A stretch of DNA of 34,554 bases from Fidelibacterota bacterium (GCA_021734325.1 JAIPJF010000010.1:1-34554), one strand, 5' to 3'. Positions 25,417 to 33,841 are shown, counted from the first letter of the stretch. Made by a program: numbers and translations. Notes: generated from the sequence alone by a model not told the origin.

Positions 25417-26712
25417 TTACTCATACAGCAGGTACTCTTGTCGAATGTTATCAAAAGTTTTCAGATCGGACTGCCACTCCATCTGCATTTCCACCGGATC
25501 TTTATTGACCTGGAGCGCTTTCTGGAATTGATCTGTTCCCATCACTTTAGCAAACATTCCCCATCGATTTTGGTTCTGGAATAAGTCGATCTCGGGATAT
25601 AATTCCTGGTGGACTGACATGATGACCAAGCCAGCGATGTATGGGGAAAAGCGATCCTTATCCGTTACATGAATCTGAACCCCGCCACATATTTCTCCCT
25701 TGTGACGACCGTAATACGGTTTAAAAAAAGTAGGTCGGAAAATTACACCTTCACTGATTCTTGCATTTAGGACCTTTGCAAACGTTTGCGGAAATTTTAT
25801 CCAGGGACCCCCTACCAATTCAAATGGAATGGTTGTACCTACGCCCTCTGAAAGCATACCCAACTCACCATAGGTTCCCGTTGCGATCATTGGTAAAATG
25901 GTTTCAGCATCTGGGACGTGTGGAGAAGTGGGTATCCAGGGAAGCCCTGTATCTCTATACCACATATCTCTCTTCCAGCCATCCATGGGAATCACTTCCA
26001 ATTTACAGTTGATCCCAAACTCCTGATTGAAAAAGAGGGCCAACTCCCCTATGGTCATCCCATGCCGATACGGTATCGGATATAGACCAACAAAACTTGA
26101 AAACTCAGGGTCCAGGATATTTCCCTCAAGACGTATTCCGTTGATCGGATTGGGGCGATCCAGAATCACTACCTTTACCCCGGCTTTTGCAGCTCCTCTC
26201 ATCAAATATGCCATTGAATTGATATAAGTATAGGATCGAATGCCTATATCCTGGATATCAAAGAGCACAACATCGAGGTTGGCTATTAATTCGGCTATTT
26301 GATCAGGATTCCGTCCATACGTGGTCAGTGATCGAATACCAGTACCTGCATCGGTTTCATCTCCAATTTGATCACCAGCATTTTCCGCACCGAATAATCC
26401 ATGTTCAGGTGATAGCAGCAATTCCAGATCAATTACATTTTTTAATAATTCGACACCATGGACTAACTTATAATTTACACAGGTTTGATTTGCGAGTAGG
26501 CCGTACTGAAGACTGTCCCTGCTATGGTCCATCGCCAAAAATACTTCAAGACCAGAGCGAACTCTTTCGCTGGCAGATTCCTGTATCGGTGGAAGTTTCT
26601 GCATCTCAGGCGTTGTGGGGACAGACAACCTCACACAGGATGACAGCAGAAGGATAAACAGAGCACTTAGAGAAAGTTTATAGCTTCGCGAAATCGCGTA
26701 TGGATTTTTCAT
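25417..26712 (-). CDS. namZ: Exo-beta-N-acetylmuramidase NamZ-type lipoprotein (DUF1343, GH171), copy 2
   Basis: This 431-aa paralogue of the copy at 21620-22951 has the same motif order: GLLANQTCV, SPEHGLFGAENAGDQ (Glu103), FDIQDIGIRSYTYINSM, LDRPNPING and PFELVGGPWI. The N-terminus has a lipobox (LFILLLSSC). I chose the ATG at 26712 because AGGAG lies eight bases upstream; the ATG six bases earlier is too close to that site and the longer frame to 26769 has none. The sequence differs from copy 1 through most of the protein apart from the motifs, so it is not a recent duplication, and the two may prefer different ends or substituents of the glycan. It ends 21 nt before the GH18 start. Confidence 0.9.
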   Translation of the reverse strand: MKNPYAISRSYKLSLSALFILLLSSCVRLSVPTTPEMQKLPPIQESASERVRSGLEVFLAMDHSRDSLQYGLLANQTCVNYKLVHGVELLKNVIDLELLLSPEHGLFGAENAGDQIGDETDAGTGIRSLTTYGRNPDQIAELIANLDVVLFDIQDIGIRSYTYINSMAYLMRGAAKAGVKVVILDRPNPINGIRLEGNILDPEFSSFVGLYPIPYRHGMTIGELALFFNQEFGINCKLEVIPMDGWKRDMWYRDTGLPWIPTSPHVPDAETILPMIATGTYGELGMLSEGVGTTIPFELVGGPWIKFPQTFAKVLNARISEGVIFRPTFFKPYYGRHKGEICGGVQIHVTDKDRFSPYIAGLVIMSVHQELYPEIDLFQNQNRWGMFAKVMGTDQFQKALQVNKDPVEMQMEWQSDLKTFDNIRQEYLLYE

Positions 26713-26858
26713 ATTCATATCTCCTGGCTGTTGGTTTAAACTAGGTTTGTTAAAACATTTTACCAACACTATTTGATCATGGGGTCCAGAATATTGATCA
26801 GGCGAACAACGGCAAATGACAGTTTTGATAAGCCGCTATATTTTTTGAACTGCGAAAT

Positions 26859-28160
26859 TTAGAGGTGGCTAAACGTGGTACCTGGATAATAGTGCGAAAG
26901 TATCTCTTTGTAACCTATCTTGTTGAGGGCCATACCCAGAGCTCCCATCTGACATAGACCGACTCCATGCCCCCATCCGACACCCTTTAATACGACTTCG
27001 TCATCATTTTGAAGTGTTTTCTCATTCTTGATGATAAAGGCAGATGAGTAAAGGAAGGATTTGCTGAACATTCTCCTGATGCCATACTCGGAGATTACTT
27101 TCTGTTCAGCATCTTGTCCATCAGCATCAACGCCCAACAGAAACAGATATTTTATCCTGGAGCTGGCACCTCGTTCCATAATCCTGATCCCGTCCAGGCT
27201 TCGCCAGGTCAAACCAGTATATTTTTTCAGATTCTCCAAAATGGTAGTCTTACTAATCGATTCTTCCCATCGGTAATAGCTTCCTGAGACATCGACTTTT
27301 CCGAGCATGCCTGCCAGATTAACGGATTCAAATCGCTTTGAGGAACAATAGGCCTGATCATAATTCCATAGGTCATCCAGATCATCGACTGCTTGCCCCG
27401 CTCGCTGTTCAGGTCCATCCCAGAGTGGGATCAAATAGGGGACTTTTTTCCCACCCCAGACAGTTTGATAGTCCTCAACCATGCCACCACAATTTTTCGA
27501 ATATCGGGCATCTATGACCTCTGAATTGTAAGTCAGGACCTCTCCTCTGGTATCAAGGGCTGCCTTTAGTGAGTGATCGGTCAGAAAACTGGTGCCCTGA
27601 TAGCGCTGGCAGCAATCATCATTACATACATCAAAACCTTCACTCAGGTGTTTTGCCTCAGCAAGTGCGAGTGACCAACAACGTGCCACCACAGTCTGTG
27701 CAGCAAGCAGGGCTTCCGGTGCTTCAGAACCCATCTCTGAGGTTGCCACACAGGCGACGTAGGCTTCAATATTGACAGAGTTGATGAGCTTGAGGTATTT
27801 ACCTTCAATGGATATCTTTAACTCACCGGGAAGATCGACAATGATCTGTTTCTCCCAGTGGAAACCCCGACCAGCGATTACTGGTTCAATTCTGATTCCA
27901 TAACCTGTTTTGAGGGATTCTATCCCATCAGAGCATCCAATTATTACCTCTGCTTGTGAATGAGGGTCTGCAAGACCGGAAATTTGAATCTGCCCGGAGT
28001 CAACACTTAGTTCAAGCGAATGAACGTTTTCTATGCCCGGGATATTTCCATGAACGGATAAATCAGCTGCCCATGATAGGGTCAGTTTCTGGATACGATC
28101 TTCAGGTAGAACAATCCCTACCCGAATCAGATCATTGTTCAATCCACACGAGATAGGCAT
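26859..28160 (-). CDS. SpoIID/LytB-domain protein without export signal
   Basis: The 433-aa product has the SpoIID fold. SEMGSEAPEALLAAQTVVAR is the conserved catalytic-Glu segment (Glu142), DVCNDDCCQRYQG the Cys-rich zinc-like loop, ARYSKNCGGMVED the next motif, and GWGHGVGLCQMGALGMA the C-terminal one. SpoIID of sporulating Firmicutes is a lytic transglycosylase that cleaves denuded peptidoglycan strands. Here the N-terminus reads directly into the first domain, with neither signal peptide nor anchor, and the gene overlaps the kinase gene by 29 nt at its start. The ATG at 28160 is my choice; a TTG 18 bases later is possible. A cytosolic enzyme working on imported muropeptides would explain the missing signal (inference). 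Confidence 0.82.
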   Translation of the reverse strand: MPISCGLNNDLIRVGIVLPEDRIQKLTLSWAADLSVHGNIPGIENVHSLELSVDSGQIQISGLADPHSQAEVIIGCSDGIESLKTGYGIRIEPVIAGRGFHWEKQIIVDLPGELKISIEGKYLKLINSVNIEAYVACVATSEMGSEAPEALLAAQTVVARCWSLALAEAKHLSEGFDVCNDDCCQRYQGTSFLTDHSLKAALDTRGEVLTYNSEVIDARYSKNCGGMVEDYQTVWGGKKVPYLIPLWDGPEQRAGQAVDDLDDLWNYDQAYCSSKRFESVNLAGMLGKVDVSGSYYRWEESISKTTILENLKKYTGLTWRSLDGIRIMERGASSRIKYLFLLGVDADGQDAEQKVISEYGIRRMFSKSFLYSSAFIIKNEKTLQNDDEVVLKGVGWGHGVGLCQMGALGMALNKIGYKEILSHYYPGTTFSHL

Positions 28161-29328
28161 CAACGGCAGCACCCAATGCGGGAGCATGTCTCAATTCTGA
28201 ATGAATGATAAGATCATCACGGAGGCGATTTGTTTTTGTCAGATATTCCGATTTGATCTCTGCAGGTAAATCCGAGGCGTGGATCAGACGACCAAGATTC
28301 TCATTGACGGGATCAAGTAACAAGGGAGCAAAATTTTTGAATTCCCAGATATCCCCCAGTCGTTGTCCAATCACAATTCGTTCAAATACTTTTCCAAGAT
28401 GATCGTGTTCGATCTCAAGGTTGCGATTTGCATCACGCAGCATGGTTTCTGGTGCTCCAACAGCAAGTGTCCTAATCCTGTGAAATAATAGATCTGATAA
28501 GGCCCGGGCTGTTTCGTTTACGATCTGAGCTGCTGCTTCCTCACCTTCCAGAGCACGCTCGTAAATTTGCCACGGGTATATCTCAGACTGTGTTAATTCA
28601 TCCAGGTTCATACCCACCAATTTGCCATAGCGGGTCTGTATTCCTTTGGCAGATAGCAGGTTTTCGTAACTTTCTTCCTTGTTTGCCATCATCTCCCATG
28701 TCTTGGCAATCCATGGTTTACATTTATCAAAGGGTAAATTCAATCCATCGATGAGCATGGCATCAGCAATACCGGTTCCGACACCTATATAGTAAGCGGA
28801 TTCAACACCCCGCATACCGCCCTCATCACCCCACTGTTCACCCAAACCGCAATAGTCAGCATCTGATCCAATGGCGTGAATGGGATTCAAGGTGGTATAG
28901 CCTTCTTCCGAAAGTGATTTCTCAAGCTTATTAAGAAATTCAGGCATCCGTGGACCATTGGCCATGGCGGAAATGCCGCGTTTGTCTTCTGTTTTCAAAC
29001 CAGGGAGACCGAGGCCGATAATGACTTCCTCTGTGATGTTCTCCCCCAGAATCGTGCGAATAGCTTTATTAAAACTCTCTAATATTGCTTTTTCCTGATT
29101 GGCCTCAGCCTTGGTCTGCATAATGGGTCCACCATCAGCGTGCTCTTTCATTTGCCGATTCAAAGCTACTGGTTTGAATTTTTCACTATATAGCTCGGAG
29201 CTGGAATAATTGACCTCGATAAATGGCTTCAAGGCGACGAATCGCATAGGATTTGTCAGAATGTCTACTTTATGGACCAGGACTTTTGAAGCTCCGCCGT
29301 CGATACCAATGAGAATTATATCATCCAT
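28132..29328 (-). CDS. Divergent ROK-type sugar kinase
   Basis: This 398-aa protein belongs to the sugar kinase/Hsp70/actin ATPase fold. It begins IILIGIDGGASKVLVHKV (phosphate-1 loop). Later it has GVGTGIADAMLIDG (phosphate-2), ENLLSAKGIQTRY, which resembles the ASG(T/R)-I-x-RR helix of ROK kinases, RIVIGQRLGDI, and a C-terminal APALGAAVDAYL. The ROK zinc motif CxCGxxGC is absent, and an insertion follows the phosphate-1 region. BadF/BcrA-type kinases are a weaker alternative. I chose the ATG at 29328 because GAGG lies six bases upstream; it overlaps the glycosyltransferase stop by 8 nt. In this context phosphorylation of MurNAc, GlcNAc or another amino sugar is plausible but not shown. Confidence 0.65.
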   Translation of the reverse strand: MDDIILIGIDGGASKVLVHKVDILTNPMRFVALKPFIEVNYSSSELYSEKFKPVALNRQMKEHADGGPIMQTKAEANQEKAILESFNKAIRTILGENITEEVIIGLGLPGLKTEDKRGISAMANGPRMPEFLNKLEKSLSEEGYTTLNPIHAIGSDADYCGLGEQWGDEGGMRGVESAYYIGVGTGIADAMLIDGLNLPFDKCKPWIAKTWEMMANKEESYENLLSAKGIQTRYGKLVGMNLDELTQSEIYPWQIYERALEGEEAAAQIVNETARALSDLLFHRIRTLAVGAPETMLRDANRNLEIEHDHLGKVFERIVIGQRLGDIWEFKNFAPLLLDPVNENLGRLIHASDLPAEIKSEYLTKTNRLRDDLIIHSELRHAPALGAAVDAYLVWIEQ

Positions 29329-30787
29329 TTGTAACCTCATTCATAATTTGACGTCTGTAAATGGCTTCGCGACGCATCTCGTCTTTTGCATTATTATTTC
29401 TATCCACAGTGGATCGATCAATATTGTGATCTGTCCCTCCTCCATGTCGAATAACCTTATATACTGGAATCCATACTCTACCGATACGATGATGTTCACT
29501 CATCCGGGTAACAAAGTGATAATCCTCGCCGTAATTCCTTGCATACGGGGTCGTGTTCATATCAAGTAATCCAAGATCTCTTGCCAATTCTATATAAAAT
29601 GAGCGAGGCGCACCGGCACCGTTTATTCTAAGGAGGTTGTTCCTTCCATTTTCCTCTGTCCACTCATCATGGGTAACCACAGGTATTGATTCCATGCGAT
29701 GTATTTCATTCGTTTCTGCATCCTTCTCGTATACTTCGTAGGAACCAATGACCATCCCAATGGTATCATCTGACTCAAATACTTCAGCAATTTTTTCAAC
29801 TGCACCTATTGTGAGTTGATCGTCAGAATCCAGTTGGACATAGTATTTCCCCCTGGCAACAGCGAGACCGCTATTGATGCACAGACCAATATTATTTATG
29901 TCCAGCACAAGGAGACGAACTGCAGGCTGGTTTTCGCGATACTTATCTCCATCAGGTAGATACCTTTGAACTGCGGGTATGGTCGGATCAGTGTCACCAC
30001 CATTGACCACCACGATGACCTCAACATTTTGAACAGTTTGAGCCAAGACAGATTCAATGGCATGACCAATGAATTCAGGTCTGTTATTCACCGGAATAAT
30101 AATGGAAGCGATTAACTCGTAATTCTTTTTTGCATAGGGTACAGTGGAATAGAATGTACCGGGAGCCAGAAAGGCATCAATGCGCTTTAAATGATCGGTA
30201 AAGATAGTTTCCAGTTCAAGCTGGGATTCCTTACCTGCCAGCAGATAATCAAAGACATTTTGTTCATCTTTTGCTGTGAATACTTTATAGGGAGAACCGG
30301 CATACCGATTGGCAATATGGACTAATTCGCCCACCTCACTAAGTCGCAGTCTCAATTCGTACAAAAAATGCTGTTTTGTACTACCTGATAATGGTAAGAT
30401 CTGCTTCAGCTTAGCCAGATTCACAAGCCATACTTTACCATAATCCGTGTTATCTCTGACCCTGCCCAAGTGATGATCCAGAAGGTGCTCTTCATGTACA
30501 TCACCTTTGTCATCAACTTCATAATCAGCATAAATCAAAGACCAGTCATCCGACACCTCGGCTACCAGGTCGTAGAGCTGAGCGGCACTTTTTTTAAATT
30601 CTATCTTTTCATTTCTTTGGTCAACGAGAAGCAGTCGATTACCTGTATAGTTGAGAAGCCGTTCACTCAACGTTTTTGCACTCAGGTCATTCTGTGTCAT
30701 AACATCAATTTTTAATCCTGGAAAAGCTGCATCGATATTTGACTCTTGGAAGGCTTGTTCACCACCGATTACCAGTACATTCAACAT
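29321..30787 (-). CDS. Two-domain family 2 glycosyltransferase-like protein
   Basis: The 488-aa product has a canonical GT2 (GT-A) domain from about residue 222. It opens ASIIIPVNNRPEFIGHAIESVLAQT, has NNIGLCINSGLAVARGKYYVQLDSDD with the metal-binding DSDD, and NYGEDYHFVTRM as the base region. The N-terminal ~215 residues begin with a short Rossmann-like strand (LNVLVIGG). They then contain SLIYADYEVDDKGDV, RDNTDYGKVWL and LYELRLRLSEVGELVHI, the order of the second half of another GT2 domain without a clear DxD, so this looks like a degenerate tandem domain. No membrane helix is seen. AAGGAG lies four bases before the ATG at 30787. It is the first gene of the leftward salvage block. Confidence 0.82.
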   Translation of the reverse strand: MLNVLVIGGEQAFQESNIDAAFPGLKIDVMTQNDLSAKTLSERLLNYTGNRLLLVDQRNEKIEFKKSAAQLYDLVAEVSDDWSLIYADYEVDDKGDVHEEHLLDHHLGRVRDNTDYGKVWLVNLAKLKQILPLSGSTKQHFLYELRLRLSEVGELVHIANRYAGSPYKVFTAKDEQNVFDYLLAGKESQLELETIFTDHLKRIDAFLAPGTFYSTVPYAKKNYELIASIIIPVNNRPEFIGHAIESVLAQTVQNVEVIVVVNGGDTDPTIPAVQRYLPDGDKYRENQPAVRLLVLDINNIGLCINSGLAVARGKYYVQLDSDDQLTIGAVEKIAEVFESDDTIGMVIGSYEVYEKDAETNEIHRMESIPVVTHDEWTEENGRNNLLRINGAGAPRSFYIELARDLGLLDMNTTPYARNYGEDYHFVTRMSEHHRIGRVWIPVYKVIRHGGGTDHNIDRSTVDRNNNAKDEMRREAIYRRQIMNEVTNG

Positions 30788-31031
30788 GGAACTCCTTAAG
30801 CAATCCTGAAAAGGAAGCATCAACATTTTCTGTATCAGAGTTTCTTGCTCCCATTGCTCTGACACTCCGTTGGAGTTAAGAAATATTTGACGAAATTCAA
30901 CCCTTTTTTAGAAATGATTGGGTGATTTTGGGTAACGCTGTTTCACGCCATGGGAAATATTCATGCAATCAGATCAATGGGATCTGCTGAGATCCATTTA
31001 TAATAATGAACAGGAGTGGTCAAGGTGTTCA

Positions 31032-32117
31032 TTAATGGATCAAATATTGACGCTTCACCCGGTTAGAAATCGCACAACACAGCTCATATGGAATGGTATT
31101 TAGATTTTTGGCAATGGAAGCTATTTTGATGGCTTCGTGCTCTCCACCCATGACTGTGAACATGCCTCCCACGTTAGGAGTTTCCTCTCCCAGATCGATC
31201 ATGATATGGTCCATGGTTACAGTTCCGATCACGGGAAATGTTCTTCCCTCGAAGCTCACATACCCTCGATTTGTCAGTGCACGACTATATCCATCTGCAT
31301 ATCCTATTCTCAGGGTCCCAATATTTGTATCGACAGCGGCGTGCCATTTTTCGGCATAGCTCACTGATTCCCCTGCTGAAATTCGTGCAATTCTGATGAG
31401 GGGAGCCTTTACCTCCATGGCTGGTGAAAGGGATGATTGATATCTGGTTTGAGCAGAGGTATCATACCCATACAGACCAATTCCCAATCGAATTGCATCA
31501 TAAGTCTCGATCTCATCGTGTAAAATTCCGGCGCTATTTGAAAGATGGATCAGTCCCTTAAAGCCAAGTGTCTTGATATCAGTGGTAAATTTTCTAAAAA
31601 TGCTTCTCTGTTGCTTGAAGCGTGTTTCAGACAAAGTATCTGAAGATGAAAAGTGGCTATAAACCCCCTGAATGTCCAATCCGAGGTTTCTGTCTTGGAT
31701 CAACTCGATGGCCTGTTCAGGCGGCACACCAAGTCGATTCATACCGGTATTCACGTTCAGGTGTACTTTCAAACCGACTTTACTGCTGTCTGACAGCGAC
31801 AGTGCATCTTCCATTGAGCCTATGCTCACAATAGCATTCTTGGGTAGATCAGCAAGCTCGGCTGGAAACACCCGGGAAAAAATGAGTACCTTGATTGCCG
31901 GAAATTCGATGGATAGAGCTTGTGCCTCCTCCAGCGTCGCGACAGCAAACAATGAGACGCCTAATTCATCAGACAAGAATTTGGTGACTTCCAGAGCACC
32001 ATGCCCATAGGCATTCGCTTTGACCACGGGGATGATGTTTGAAGCGTCTACTCTGGATTTAAAATATAGGTAGTTCTGAAGGATAGAGCTTAAAGAAATT
32101 TCACAGACAGCTTCCAT
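31032..32117 (-). CDS. alr: Alanine racemase
   Basis: This 361-aa PLP enzyme interconverts L- and D-alanine for peptidoglycan synthesis. The PLP-binding lysine is Lys33 in IPVVKANAYGHG, and the second catalytic residue is the Tyr in RIGYADGYSRAL. HLNVNTGMNRLG, GVYSHFSSSD, LSNSAGI, RLGIGLYGYD and GTVTMDHIMIDLG complete the family pattern. Length is the usual ~360. The start is the ATG at 32117 with GGAG eight bases upstream. That ribosome site begins directly after the T run of the terminator of the HU gene, so alr may depend on read-through from it. It supplies a peptidoglycan building block next to the salvage locus, a fitting neighbour. Confidence 0.96.
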   Translation of the reverse strand: MEAVCEISLSSILQNYLYFKSRVDASNIIPVVKANAYGHGALEVTKFLSDELGVSLFAVATLEEAQALSIEFPAIKVLIFSRVFPAELADLPKNAIVSIGSMEDALSLSDSSKVGLKVHLNVNTGMNRLGVPPEQAIELIQDRNLGLDIQGVYSHFSSSDTLSETRFKQQRSIFRKFTTDIKTLGFKGLIHLSNSAGILHDEIETYDAIRLGIGLYGYDTSAQTRYQSSLSPAMEVKAPLIRIARISAGESVSYAEKWHAAVDTNIGTLRIGYADGYSRALTNRGYVSFEGRTFPVIGTVTMDHIMIDLGEETPNVGGMFTVMGGEHEAIKIASIAKNLNTIPYELCCAISNRVKRQYLIH

Positions 32118-32131
32118 GGTGAGGTCTCCAT

Positions 32132-32162
32132 AAAAAAAGGGCGTGGTCAATCACGCCCTTTT
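32132..32162 (-). terminator. Intrinsic terminator of the HU gene, abutting the alr ribosome binding site
   Basis: A perfect 11-bp stem (32135-32145 and 32152-32162; CACGCCC/GGGCGTG core) closes a 6-nt loop. On the minus strand it is followed by a T run of seven, and then at once by the GGAG of alr. It may act as an attenuator for alr. Confidence 0.85.
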
Positions 32163-32186
32163 CTTAATTGATGTAAAGCAAAGAGT

Positions 32187-32459
32187 TTAGTTGACGGAGG
32201 TCTTTAAACCCTTACCAGCTTTAAAACGAGGAACGTTCATGGCAGGTACTTTGATCGCATCACCAGTACGTGGGTTACGAGCAACTCTAGCTGCACGAGC
32301 TGATACATCGAAAGTTCCGAAGCCAACTAAAGCAAGTTTGTTACCGGCCTTAAGGGAGCTAGTTACAGCGCCTGTAAATGCACCAAGTGCTTTTTCAGCC
32401 TGTACTTTTGTGATCCCGGCATCTTCGGCCATCTTTGCAATCAATTCAGCTTTGTTCAT
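32187..32459 (-). CDS. hup: HU-family histone-like DNA-binding protein
   Basis: The 90-aa protein is a standard HU. It begins MNKAELIAKMAEDAGITKVQAEKAL, then has LVGFGTFDVSARAARVARNPRTG, with the beta-arm that wraps DNA (ARNPRTGDAIKVPAMNVPRFKAGK). Length and all key residues, including the Pro at the arm tip, are as expected. HU dimers bend and compact DNA and affect transcription and replication. A good GGAGG ribosome site lies eight bases before the ATG. The 150-bp region upstream has several small inverted repeats but no promoter I would defend. Its terminator follows after 24 nt. Confidence 0.97.
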   Translation of the reverse strand: MNKAELIAKMAEDAGITKVQAEKALGAFTGAVTSSLKAGNKLALVGFGTFDVSARAARVARNPRTGDAIKVPAMNVPRFKAGKGLKTSVN

Positions 32460-32609
32460 AGTGTTTCCTCCTTGTTGTGTGTATTAATAATTAATCCAGT
32501 TCAGTTTGTCTGAGTAAATCAATTCGAGATAAACTCAAATGGGCTTAAACCCTTATCCACCTTAGGATAACGTCAAAAAGGTAAGGGGTCATTTTTGAAA
32601 GTCAAGCAG

Positions 32610-33086
32610 TTATTCACCATTATTTTGAATGTGCCCGGATGCCAAATATTGTCTCAAATCTTCAAAATTCTGAAAAATCTCCGTTGTACATCCAACGATC
32701 CAGGAAGAAACATTTTCGAGTGGCATACCCAAAACCAAGTAAACTGGCATCTTGTGTTCGTAAGCCAGAGTCAGTTCACCATGGGTTCCTCCCCCTTGAA
32801 TAACATATTCATCCCAGAGACATATAACGGCGTCACATTCATTCAATAATTTGTCAAGATCACGATTAATGATTTTCTTCATTACCGGTCTAAAGCGCTG
32901 AGTATCAGTGCTTTTCCACTTGCGGAACATGGTTTTCTCTTCCCTGCTCAGGAAGTCTTGTTCATGGAGTGAAGGATCGAACACATCCCAATTAAGCTGA
33001 GTCTTGAGATAGCTCGCTATTTCCTTTCGCCAGGCGGTGCCTTCGTCCGGTGCAGCTTCAATAGCCCCTGCCAGGTATACTTTCAA
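32610..33086 (-). CDS. Nucleoside 2-deoxyribosyltransferase-like protein
   Basis: The 158-aa protein begins KVYLAGAIE and has RDLDKLLNECDAVICLWD, then GGGTHGELTLAYEHKMPVYLVLG. This is the layout of nucleoside 2-deoxyribosyltransferases and their DUF4406 relatives: a Rossmann-like fold with a catalytic Glu in GTxxE (here in GTHGE). Family members transfer deoxyribose between bases or hydrolyse N-glycosidic bonds. The substrate here is unknown. The start is a TTG at 33086 overlapping the permease stop (TTGA), with GGAG four bases upstream, so translation is probably coupled to the ABC exporter genes. The link between the two functions is not obvious. Confidence 0.72.
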   Translation of the reverse strand: MKVYLAGAIEAAPDEGTAWRKEIASYLKTQLNWDVFDPSLHEQDFLSREEKTMFRKWKSTDTQRFRPVMKKIINRDLDKLLNECDAVICLWDEYVIQGGGTHGELTLAYEHKMPVYLVLGMPLENVSSWIVGCTTEIFQNFEDLRQYLASGHIQNNGE

Positions 33087-33841
33087 CTATCTCCATCCAG
33101 GTGGAAAAAGGTGGCTGACAGCCAAAGAATAAAGACAGTCTCAATTAAACAGATCAGCAAATAGCCATAGTCAATCATTCCGTTTAGAAAAGCAGCATCC
33201 AATCCTGCCATCCAATTGTATGGAGGCAGGTAGAAGGCGATTTCGGCTATTTTATCAAGCGGAGATCCCTTAACGAGGAATAAACCACTTATCATCATCA
33301 CCGGCAGCAAGCCCACATAGAGAAACTTGCTTAGACTGTCGACATGCTTGGAAAGCAGACCAATGATCTTGCTCAGGGATACGATCTGCAAGGCACCGAG
33401 TAGAATAAATACCATACTCGCTTGAAAATTGATCTTGCTGAACGACATTTCTGTCAGAAATATCAAAATAGCCCAAACAACGGCAACATGGAGAAATCCT
33501 TTTGCCAGACTGATGATGGCCTGGGCAATAAAAAATGAAGGCTGTCGATGAAAACGACCCATCTCGTAGAGACTTGCCATCCCATTACTTCTTTGGGTCT
33601 CCCAGTAGAACCGGGCCGTGGTCTCATAGATGGTAATAAGCAGAGTCAGCAGCAAAGAATCCAGCACCAGCGCTTGAATGGTTCTGGCCAGTTCAGCAGC
33701 CGGCAATAAGGCTTTAAATGGTAAAAAGAACATGAAGAAAAACACCAGACCTGTTAGAATAGGTAAAAGACCAGCTGTGATCAATTGGCGTCTGTAGATG
33801 ATCTGTTCCCTGTGCCATAGCGCAGCTAACACATTATTCAT
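33083..33841 (-). CDS. ABC-2 type exporter permease
   Basis: This 252-aa membrane protein has six hydrophobic segments, as in ABC-2 exporter permeases. It starts with a short cytoplasmic amphipathic region (LWHREQIIYRRQLI) and its first helix (GLLPILTGLVFFFMFFLPF). The later segment LSKFLYVGLLPVMMISGLFLV and IAFYLPPYNWMAGLDA are typical of the group. It should form a complex with the ATPase encoded directly upstream, whose gene overlaps it by 8 nt. A perfect GGAGGTGAT ribosome site precedes the ATG at 33841. The exported substrate cannot be guessed from the sequence. Confidence 0.8.
   Translation of the reverse strand: MNNVLAALWHREQIIYRRQLITAGLLPILTGLVFFFMFFLPFKALLPAAELARTIQALVLDSLLLTLLITIYETTARFYWETQRSNGMASLYEMGRFHRQPSFFIAQAIISLAKGFLHVAVVWAILIFLTEMSFSKINFQASMVFILLGALQIVSLSKIIGLLSKHVDSLSKFLYVGLLPVMMISGLFLVKGSPLDKIAEIAFYLPPYNWMAGLDAAFLNGMIDYGYLLICLIETVFILWLSATFFHLDGDS

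Noticed and set aside
30976..31000. Terminator after alr
   Set aside because: The ATGG-ATCT/AGAT-CCAT stem contains a bulge and lacks a T run on either strand; it may be chance.
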